This document shows positions 32,497 to 38,343 of a DNA stretch of 38,343 nt, in pieces. The notes below the pieces were generated by a model, which saw only the letters and a list, made by a program, of their open reading frames with translations, did not search any database and had not been told where the DNA came from. The stretch is taken from assembly GCF_005889715.1 (NCBI RefSeq), contig NZ_VCKW01000054.1:1-38343 (forward strand), written 5' to 3'. The position numbers and the translations under genes were made by a program. Numbering within the stretch: position 1 is the stretch's first letter; each line of letters opens with the position of its first letter. This DNA comes from Actinomadura soli (GTDB taxonomy: Bacteria > Actinomycetota > Actinomycetes > Streptosporangiales > Streptosporangiaceae).

Positions 32497-32578
32497 TCAT
32501 GGACGGCGGAACGATTCCTTTGCCGATCGGCGGTGGTCTCTATGGGGGGACACGCTGAAAGCTGGTCAAGGAGCGCAA

Positions 32579-33547
32579 ATGGAGAATGCCGAAGAATTCG
32601 CCGATCTGGTGGAGCCGTTCCGCCGTGAGCTTCTGGCGCACTGCTATCGCATGATGGGAACCCTGGACGAGGCCGAGGACCTCGTCCAGGAGACCTTTCT
32701 GCGCGCCTGGCGGTCCTACGAGGCGTTCGAGGGACGCTCCTCGCTGCGTGTTTGGCTGTACAAGATCGCCACTAACACCTGCCTGTCCGCGAGGGAGAGA
32801 CGCGCCAGGCGTCCATTGCCCAGTGGTCTGGGGCCACCGAGCGATGATCCATTCCAAGCGCCGGAGGCCCCCGGCAGCACGGTGGTGTGGTTGCAGCCGA
32901 TTCCCGACGCAATAGTGACCTCTGGCGGCCCCGCCGACCCCGCCGACATCGTGTCCTCACGAGAGAAGCTGCGGCTCGCGTTGACGGCCAGCCTGCAACA
33001 TCTGGCACCACGGCAGCGAGCGGTCTTCATCCTGCGCGAGGTGCTGGACTTTCCGGCGGCCGAGGTGGCCCGGATGCTGGACATCTCCGTGGCCGCGGTC
33101 AAGAGCCTGCTCCAGCGTGCACGCGCGGGCATGGCACTGGCAGCCCCGGAAGTCGCCGCGGAGCCCACCGAACCGCAGGGCCGTGCGCTGCTGGAGCAGT
33201 ACATGACCGCCTTCGAGAACTCCGACCTGGACGCCCTGGAACGCGCGCTGCGCAAGGACGCCGCGCTGGAGATGGTCGGCTACACGACATGGTTCTCCGG
33301 CTTGGAGACCTGCCTGCGCTACATCGACCAGGTGATCGGCCCACCGGGCACTTGGCGGATGATGCCCACCCGAGCCAACGGGCAGCCCGCCGCCGGCGCC
33401 TTTCTACGCAGAGCCGACGGCGCCTACGACGCGTTCGGCATCGCCGTCCTGACAGTGACCTCCGACGGCATCAGCCGCATCGTCCTGTTCGCGGAGCCCG
33501 GTCTGCTCCCCAGGTTCGGCCTGCCCTCCAGCTTGCCGTCGAGCTGA
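32579..33547 (+). CDS. ECF sigma factor with C-terminal SnoaL-like domain (SigG/SigX5 type), second copy
   Basis: A 322-residue sigma factor. Region 2 has LLAHCYRMMGTLDEAEDLVQ then SSLRVWLYKIATNTCLSARE. Region 4 has LAPRQRAVFILREVLDFPAA then EVARMLDISVAAVKSLLQRA. The SnoaL-like part (about 200-320) has LLEQYMTAFENSDLDALERA and ends RFGLPSSLPSS. It is a diverged paralogue of the gene at 9429: both share TRANGQPA and a final FGLP. The ATG at 32579 has AAGGAG seven bases ahead. It converges with a DinB-type gene, whose stop is two bases away; a SnoaL-family gene follows. Confidence 0.92.
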   Translation: MENAEEFADLVEPFRRELLAHCYRMMGTLDEAEDLVQETFLRAWRSYEAFEGRSSLRVWLYKIATNTCLSARERRARRPLPSGLGPPSDDPFQAPEAPGSTVVWLQPIPDAIVTSGGPADPADIVSSREKLRLALTASLQHLAPRQRAVFILREVLDFPAAEVARMLDISVAAVKSLLQRARAGMALAAPEVAAEPTEPQGRALLEQYMTAFENSDLDALERALRKDAALEMVGYTTWFSGLETCLRYIDQVIGPPGTWRMMPTRANGQPAAGAFLRRADGAYDAFGIAVLTVTSDGISRIVLFAEPGLLPRFGLPSSLPSS

Positions 33548-33549
33548 CC

Positions 33550-34134
33550 TCAGGCCTTACGAACCGTCCCTCCCAGCAGGGCGATCAGCCGCTCTCCGGG
33601 AGCAGCCCTCGCTCTCGTCGACACCCTTGGTCCGTACCGCAAGTGATCGACCCCCTCACCCGTGGAGAGCAGCGGGAGGACCTCCAGGAGATGCCTGCCG
33701 AGCACCGGCGGTATGGGTTCTTCCCGACGACAAGCCCACCCGATCTCCCACCCATGGACGGTCAACTCCAGAGCGGCGGCGGTCACCAGGACCCCACGCA
33801 GTAGGCGCCGGTCGTCGATCACCACGCGGCTGTCGGGGCCCGCGTTCGTTCCGGCCGCGGCGAGCAGGCGGCGGGCACGGTCGTGGAAGGACGCGACCAA
33901 GCCCTCGGGAGGCTCAGGATGGCCGCGTTCCGGGTGGCCGATGACCGCTTCGGTGAGGCCCTCCAGGAAAACGTCGATGGACTCGTTCAGATGACGCAAT
34001 AGGGCCTCCACATCCCAGCCCTGGCGCGGTGTCGGTTTAGCGAGGTCCTGTGGTCGTACCTGGCGAAGGCAGTCGCCCGTGTAATCGACGGCTGCCTCCG
34101 CAAGGCCGAGGGGGTTGTTGATCCGCATGAACAT
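33550..34134 (-). CDS. TIGR03086-like mycothiol/DinB-fold protein
   Basis: A 194-residue protein of the MDMPI/DinB-like superfamily. The N-terminal block AEAAVDYTGDCLRQVRPQDL with PTPRQGWDVEALLRHLNESI carries the first metal-ligand histidine. ELTVHGWEIGWACRR carries the second conserved His block. It corresponds to the C-terminal half of the fusion protein at 10501. Members use mycothiol or act as metal-binding thiol transferases; the exact reaction is unknown. It converges with the second SnoaL-type sigma factor and diverges from a free SnoaL gene. Confidence 0.8.
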   Translation of the reverse strand: MFMRINNPLGLAEAAVDYTGDCLRQVRPQDLAKPTPRQGWDVEALLRHLNESIDVFLEGLTEAVIGHPERGHPEPPEGLVASFHDRARRLLAAAGTNAGPDSRVVIDDRRLLRGVLVTAAALELTVHGWEIGWACRREEPIPPVLGRHLLEVLPLLSTGEGVDHLRYGPRVSTRARAAPGERLIALLGGTVRKA

Positions 34135-34368
34135 GAAGACCCCACCGACACCCGGAAGGAACCGGAACCGGGATCAAGATCAGACGACCTGAACCATGCC
34201 GATTCGCCCTCCACCTCGCACAACTACGCACCAGAGCGGCTTGTCAGAACATTCGCCCAGCCCGGTTAACGATTCCTTTCTGGCTTTCGGCGGTCTCCAT
34301 GTATAGGAGGCTCCGCGGCGCGGCGCCGCAGCAGCAGCGCCAGGAAACATGACGCCAAGAGGAATGTG

Positions 34369-34782
34369 ATGACCGGCCACAACACGACACATGTCGATGC
34401 CGAACGCGCCGTACGCGCTGTGCTCGATGAGGTGTATGCCGCCTGGGCCCAGGGCGACGCGGACGCCTTCGTCGTGCCGTACGCAGAGACCGCCACCGCG
34501 ACTCTGCCCGGCACCTATCTGCCCAGCAAAGAAGCAATCCGCGACACCATGGCCCGCCTCTTCACCGGCGCGTTCGAGGGCTCCAAAGGCATCCACAAGG
34601 TGCGGAACATTCGATTCGTTTGCTCCGACCTGGCCATCGTGAGCAGCCAAGGGGCGGTGGTCTTCGCCGGCCAGACCGAGCCGGGCAGCTCGAGCCTGGC
34701 GCTAGAGACATGGGTGCTGTCCGAAGAGGACGGTGCCTGGCGAGTTCAAGCCTTCCACAGCACCCCAGAACACACGGGCTGA
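34369..34782 (+). CDS. SnoaL/SgcJ-EcaC-like NTF2-fold protein
   Basis: A 137-residue NTF2-fold protein: RAVRAVLDEVYAAWAQGDAD, AFVVPYAETATATLPGTYLP and a closing LETWVLSEEDGAWRVQAFHS. Such proteins bind or convert small hydrophobic ligands. Some are tied to antibiotic pathways, but no pathway is present here. The ATG at 34369 (GTG at 34366 also possible) has AAGAGG six bases ahead. It diverges from the DinB-type gene across ~234 bases. Together they mirror the two halves of the fusion protein at 10501. Confidence 0.85.
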   Translation: MTGHNTTHVDAERAVRAVLDEVYAAWAQGDADAFVVPYAETATATLPGTYLPSKEAIRDTMARLFTGAFEGSKGIHKVRNIRFVCSDLAIVSSQGAVVFAGQTEPGSSSLALETWVLSEEDGAWRVQAFHSTPEHTG

Positions 34783-35340
34783 GTGAGAACAGAGAAAGAA
34801 ACAACGCCGAGCAATGAGTCAGAGGCAGTCAAGAAGCACTGGTCCACGGTCCGCGCGGCCTTTGGGTGGCCAGACGCCAAGCATCCGCCGACCGATGAAG
34901 CCTTGGGGCAACCTGACAGCCGAACCCCGGCCAGCCGACTTTATCGAAACTACTGCGGCCGGCCTGCCCGCGCGCTGGGCACTCCCCAAGTCAATCACCT
35001 AGGCCCCCCGAGCGTCGCCTGCAGCCCCTCGTTTGCGGCTGGTGACACGTCCGTTAACGGCACGTCCGCCGTGAGTTCAGCGCTGCTGAAGGCTCCTCAA
35101 CAGGAATTCGCGGCGTTTCGAACGCTCAAGCCCGCGAACTGGGCGGGTTCAAAGAGGGTAGCGCCTCCTGGAGGGGGTGTTCCTAGAGCGGTGTCATCAC
35201 AGGGAAACGAGGATGTGAGCCGATGCTGGCGGTGGCCGATGTCGGCCGTGGGGTCAGTCGTTGGTGCGGTCGGGTGGGGGGTCGGATCGCTGTTCGTAGG
35301 GTCGCAGGATGGAGGTCCCTGCCCCTTCATTTCAGCCTGA
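34783..35340. other. Unassigned stretch left of the IS3 element
   Basis: A plus-strand frame stays open through most of it (34783-35340), but its composition is mixed and no motif or good ribosome-binding site is present. It stops at the IS3 end. I do not support a gene. Some of it may be flanking sequence cut by the insertion. Confidence 0.4.
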
Positions 35341-35369
35341 GGTGAAGCCCACCGGGTTCGGTGAAGTCC
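35341..35369 (+). repeat. Left inverted repeat of the IS3 element
   Basis: 29 bp, starts GGTGAAGCCCACCGGGTTC and ends GGTGAAGTCC. It contains an internal near-repeat of GGTGAAG. Confidence 0.85.
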
Positions 35370-35414
35370 TTCAAGCCAGTCATGATCTTGGCTGGTAGGA
35401 GGAGAATCGCCGCG

Positions 35415-36410
35415 ATGTCAGCACCACGCAAGTACCCCCAGGAGCTCCGTGACCGGGCCGTCCGGCTGGCCATGGAGTCCGACCGTCCCATCGCTCAGAT
35501 CGCGGCCGATCTGGGCATCCACCGCGAAGCCCTGCGTATCTGGGTGCGCCAGGCCCAGGCCGACGCCGGCCAGCGGTCCGAGCAGCTGACCACCGTCGAG
35601 CGGGAGGAGCTCAAGCGGCTGCGCAAGGAGAACAACGAGCTCAAGCGCGCCAACGAGATCCTCAAAGCGGCCTCAGCGCTTTTCGCCGCCGAGCTCGGCC
35701 AGCCCCGGACGAAGTGGTCATGGTGGTCGATCACCTGCGTGACCGCTTCGGGGCCCGTGCCGGTGTGCCGCGTCCTGGACCTGTGCCCGGGCACCTACTA
35801 CGACCGCAAACGCCGGCCACCGTCCGCCCGCGCCCAGCGCGATGCGGTACTGATCGAGCAGATCAGCGACGTTCATCAGGCCAGTTACGGCACCTATGGC
35901 GCCTACCGCGTGCCCAAGCAGCTGCGCCGCCAGGGCGTTCAGGTCGCGCGGTGCACGGTGGAACGGCTGATGCGCGCCCACGGCCTGCAGGGCGTGCACC
36001 GCCGGGACCGGCAGCGCACCACCACACCCGGCGAGACAGCATCACGGCCGCCGGACCTGGTCAACCGGCGGTTCACCGCGGACCGGCCCGACCAGCTATG
36101 GCCAGCGGACATCACCAGCCTCCGCTACACCACCCGGCTGACCGACCTGGGCGTCGTCGCCTCGGTCGGGTCGGTCGCCGACTCCCACGACAACGCGATG
36201 GCCGAGTCGCTGAACGCCACGTTCAAGACCGAGCTGATCCACCGCCGCTCCTGGCGCACCCGCGACCAGGTCGAGTACGCCATCGTCGAATGGGTCGGCT
36301 GGTACAACCACCGCCGTCTGCACACCGCCATCGGCGACGTCCCACCCGTCGAGTACGAGATGGCGTACTACCGTTCGATCAACACACCAGCGCCGACCGG
36401 CGCCAGGTAA
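35415..36410 (+). pseudogene. IS3-family transposase, OrfA fused to an internally deleted OrfB
   Basis: OrfA is intact: PRKYPQELRDRAVRLAMESD, the HTH block IAQIAADLGIHREALRIWVR and a leucine-zipper-like KRLRKENNELKRANEILKAA. The OrfB start frame (MVVDHLRDRFG) is in +1 phase at 35729, but a small indel near 35750 puts the rest of OrfB in the OrfA frame. OrfB keeps YGTYGAYRVPKQLRRQGVQV and the first Asp (WPADIT). It then jumps straight to SLRYTTRLTDLGVVASVGSV: about 60 codons with the second catalytic Asp are missing. The Glu region (DNAMAESLNATFKTELI) remains. It cannot catalyse transposition. The ATG at 35415 has AGGAGGAG ahead. Confidence 0.88.
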
Positions 36411-36413
36411 ACC

Positions 36414-36442
36414 GGACTTCACCAAACCCGGTGGGCTTCACC
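36414..36442 (-). repeat. Right inverted repeat of the IS3 element
   Basis: 29 bp, the reverse complement of the left repeat with one mismatch (T for C in GGGTTTGG). It begins three bases after the transposase stop codon. Confidence 0.85.
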
Positions 36443-36812
36443 GCCGTGCGGCGGCGCCGTCGCTGCCCAGTGGGCTGGTCACCGTGCGGCTGCGCGTCGG
36501 GTCGCTGGACTCTGCCCTCGAAGGCGGCTGAACGATCGGTCCCGACGGCCACCGCCGTGACCTGTGCGCGGGTTCCGCGTACCAATGGATTGCGCGAAGC
36601 CCCGCGCCGGATCGACCGCCCAGCCGGCCTTGGTGCACATCACCGCTGTGGACGGCCGCGGAGTTCGGCTCCACCGAGCCTGCCGTCAGCGCGGCGCTCG
36701 CGTACACCGGCCGGTCCGCCGCCTGTAATCGAAACGCGCCACTCCTGCGCCTGTTACACGACGGTACGGCACCGTGCGATCAGCGCCTGCGGGCGAGTGC
36801 GGGCGAGCCGGA
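36443..36812. other. Unassigned stretch right of the IS3 element
   Basis: No gene supported on either strand; frames are short, arginine-rich and without motifs. It is also the downstream region of the large repeat protein (minus strand). No clear hairpin was found near that gene's stop. Confidence 0.45.
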
Positions 36813-38343
36813 TCAGGTCGGGTCCCCTTCCAGATCGGTTCGCTTCTGCAGCTCTCCGCGTGCCCACATCTGGCGGGCGGCGTCGAAGCACTGGTACGGC
36901 GCGTTCACCTGGTCGGCGAGTTGCTGGCCCTTGGCGTTGTTGATTTCGTCGGCCTTGTTGTCCGCTTCGGTGCCCGGCCTCGCCACTTCGTGTGCGTTGC
37001 CGAGCTGTGTGGCGAAGTCCGCGCCGAACGCCTTCTTCAGGTAGCACTGCCACAGCGCGTGGCGGACCGCGTTCTGCTCCTCGGCGTCCGTCATATGCCT
37101 GACTTCGAAATAGACGAGAGCGTAGACGAACAGCACCCGGTCCGCGGGGATGTTCGTGTCTCGCACGACGTTGTACTCCTCCTCGGAGAAGTTCTTCCCG
37201 AACCATTCCACATATTCCGCGAGTTGGGTGAAAGGATAACCTATGGTTTGCAGGCGGTTCGCCAGGTCGACCAGCCTCTGCGCCAGTCTCGTGATGAATT
37301 CATGGTAGATCCGCGTTACCATCGAAGGCGGAGCCGACGGGGACGAGTCCCACATGAACCTCGAAACCCAGGCTGCGTCCTCGGGTTTCAACCCCCCGTA
37401 CATCGCCGCCGTCAACCCCGCCACGGTCACCGGCTGTGGAGAGCTGCGCAGCCTGTACCACACTGCCGCCAGGAGACCTATTCCGGCGGCGAACAGTAGA
37501 GTGGTGGTGGCGATGAACCGACGGTTCAGTTGTGCCGTCGAATCCATTGTGGGGTACACGTCCTGGGACGGAACGGTGTTACACACACACCAGAATCCCA
37601 CGCCGGCGGGTACCTCCATGGTCATGGTCCAGTCGCCTGGCGTGGGGTTCCTGATGACGAGACACTGAATCGATGAACCCGACATGATCACCAGTTGGTT
37701 GTCGTCCTGGATGTCGTGGTCGTATACGGTTCCGTCAGGGCCGGTGGTCGTCATCACCGCGCCGTCCGGGAATTCGGCGTTGTCGACACTCCTGGTGAGG
37801 ACAACATAGAGATACGGTGCCCCCTCCTCGACGTTCAACGTGTGGCTCGAAGTGTGCCTCTGGTCGGGGCCGTCCGTGTTGCTGCATTGACAGTAGGCGT
37901 ATGAATTCGTACCGTGCAGGTCGAACCAGGTGGAACGGATGGCCGGCAGCGTCAGAGTCGAACAGAAGAGCCCGTTGGATGTCGACTGGTGGGTCTCCAC
38001 TGCCGACTGCGCGTTGCACGTGACCTTCGGAACCAGGCCATCGCCGTAATGCTGACTCTGCTCGTCATTCCATGTAATCATGTCTGCGTCGATTTGACCG
38101 GTGCCGCGATACCAGAGCGTGTTGGCGCCTTGTGACTGGTGTACTTCCACGACCAGCCCGTCGTTGGTGATGGCGACGGAGGGGGTAATTCCTTGGTCGT
38201 ACTCGATGCTTCCGCCCCAGTCGATCGTGTCGCCGTTGACCCTGCCGACGTGATACCAGAGGGTGCTGGCGCCTTGTGACTGGTGTACTTCCACGACCAG
38301 CCCGTCGTTGGTGATGGCGACGGAGGGGGTGACTCCTTGGTCG
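36813..38343 (-). CDS. Repeat-containing membrane-anchored protein with a DUF6973-like C-terminal domain, N-terminus beyond the window
   Basis: About 509 residues are visible; the frame runs off the right edge. It starts with 48-residue repeats (TPSVAITNDGLVVEVHQSQG, then ANTLWYRG), with a third degenerate copy (VETHQS). Such VEVHQS/LWYR repeats resemble lectin-like beta-propeller blades. A Cys-containing beta-rich region follows, then one membrane helix (ATTTLLFAAGIGLLAAVWYR). The ~200-residue C-terminal domain ends with AVRHALWQCYLKKAFG, LGNAHEVARPGTEADNKADE and INNAKGQQLADQ. This RHA-W, HE, D, NN-G pattern resembles DUF6973, found in some secreted or polymorphic-toxin proteins. Function unknown; a surface receptor or toxin-like protein is possible. 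Confidence 0.78.
   Translation of the reverse strand, partial: DQGVTPSVAITNDGLVVEVHQSQGASTLWYHVGRVNGDTIDWGGSIEYDQGITPSVAITNDGLVVEVHQSQGANTLWYRGTGQIDADMITWNDEQSQHYGDGLVPKVTCNAQSAVETHQSTSNGLFCSTLTLPAIRSTWFDLHGTNSYAYCQCSNTDGPDQRHTSSHTLNVEEGAPYLYVVLTRSVDNAEFPDGAVMTTTGPDGTVYDHDIQDDNQLVIMSGSSIQCLVIRNPTPGDWTMTMEVPAGVGFWCVCNTVPSQDVYPTMDSTAQLNRRFIATTTLLFAAGIGLLAAVWYRLRSSPQPVTVAGLTAAMYGGLKPEDAAWVSRFMWDSSPSAPPSMVTRIYHEFITRLAQRLVDLANRLQTIGYPFTQLAEYVEWFGKNFSEEEYNVVRDTNIPADRVLFVYALVYFEVRHMTDAEEQNAVRHALWQCYLKKAFGADFATQLGNAHEVARPGTEADNKADEINNAKGQQLADQVNAPYQCFDAARQMWARGELQKRTDLEGDPT
38056..38343 (-). repeat. Two tandem ~144-bp repeats in the large membrane protein gene
   Basis: The segment GGCGCCTTGTGACTGGTGTA recurs at exactly 144-base spacing (48 codons), near 38124 and 38268. 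About 65 bases around each are nearly identical. The second copy runs into the right edge, so more copies probably follow. Such near-identity at DNA level suggests recent duplication or gene conversion. Confidence 0.8.

Larger units (their letters stand above)
35341..36442. mobile_element. IS3-family element, 1102 bp, with intact ends and deleted core
   Basis: Terminal inverted repeats of 29 bp (35341-35369 and 36414-36442) match with a single mismatch; each reads GGTGAAGCCCACCGGGTT or its one-base variant inward. The transposase between them lacks its catalytic core. A full-length IS3 would be about 1.3 kb. No convincing 3-4 bp target duplication is visible at the ends, so the flanks may have been rearranged. 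Confidence 0.88.

Noticed and set aside
34183-34650. Minus-strand frame opposite the SnoaL/SgcJ gene
   Set aside because: Antisense to a clear NTF2-fold gene with a good ribosome-binding site.
35714-36943. A 409-codon plus-strand frame across the IS3 element and its right flank
   Set aside because: It begins in the old OrfB start frame but then follows an arginine/proline-rich shadow and crosses the element end; only the first ~12 codons have OrfB character.

Overview
The window is high-GC DNA of an actinomycete. Three things point there: mycothiol-type DinB/maleylpyruvate-isomerase-like proteins, an F420-dependent glucose-6-phosphate dehydrogenase, and a DUF2637 (SpdB2-like) transfer-protein remnant. 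A Streptosporangiales-type genome (Actinomadura/Nonomuraea-like) would fit, but that is inference from gene content. No rRNA, tRNA or CRISPR array was seen. The impression is of an accessory region: small stress-response and transport operons separated by decayed mobile DNA.

Layout. 1-914: end of an IS630-family element inserted at a TA into a DUF2637 gene. 1.5-3.0 kb: AGCS amino-acid/cation symporter with a strong downstream hairpin; upstream of it lies an unexplained array of five ~18-bp repeats with a 22-bp period. 3.6-6.8 kb: a two-gene ion transporter operon (CPA antiporter, then ArsB/NhaD permease), divergent from a CBS-pair protein. 7.1-8.7 kb: DGPF/YCII protein overlapping an ECF42-type sigma factor. 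9.0-11.9 kb: TfoX-like protein, an ECF sigma factor with a C-terminal SnoaL domain, a SnoaL+DinB fusion protein and a truncated methyltransferase behind a palindromic operator. 12.0-17.4 kb: a graveyard with a DinB gene fragment, a DUF2637 fragment, a LysR gene without its DNA-binding domain, and an IS21 remnant (istA 3' part, istB). The istB gene carries a complete-looking group II intron whose exact removal restores the IstB frame.

17.6-20.8 kb: SUKH-family protein, pentapeptide-repeat membrane protein, an oxidoreductase remnant and a small hypothetical gene. 20.9-26.1 kb: LuxR-type two-component system divergent from an ABC transporter whose first permease carries a large extracytoplasmic domain. 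26.3-28.2 kb: F420 reductase-fgd operon. 28.5-29.8 kb: IS3 remnant and broken SDR gene. 29.9-34.8 kb: HxlR regulator divergent from an MFS exporter and a small monooxygenase-like protein, then a second ECF-SnoaL / DinB / SnoaL set. 35.3-36.4 kb: IS3 element with intact ends but a deleted catalytic core. 36.8 kb to the right edge: a large repeat protein with one membrane helix and a conserved His/Asp/Asn-rich C-terminal domain.

The most interesting pattern is a module that occurs twice: an ECF sigma factor with a SnoaL sensor-like domain beside a mycothiol/DinB-type enzyme and a free SnoaL domain. The last two are fused at 10.5 kb and separate at 33.5-34.8 kb, and a third DinB copy survives only as a fragment at 12.4 kb. 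The other leads are the nested intron, the 22-bp-period array and the right-edge repeat protein.
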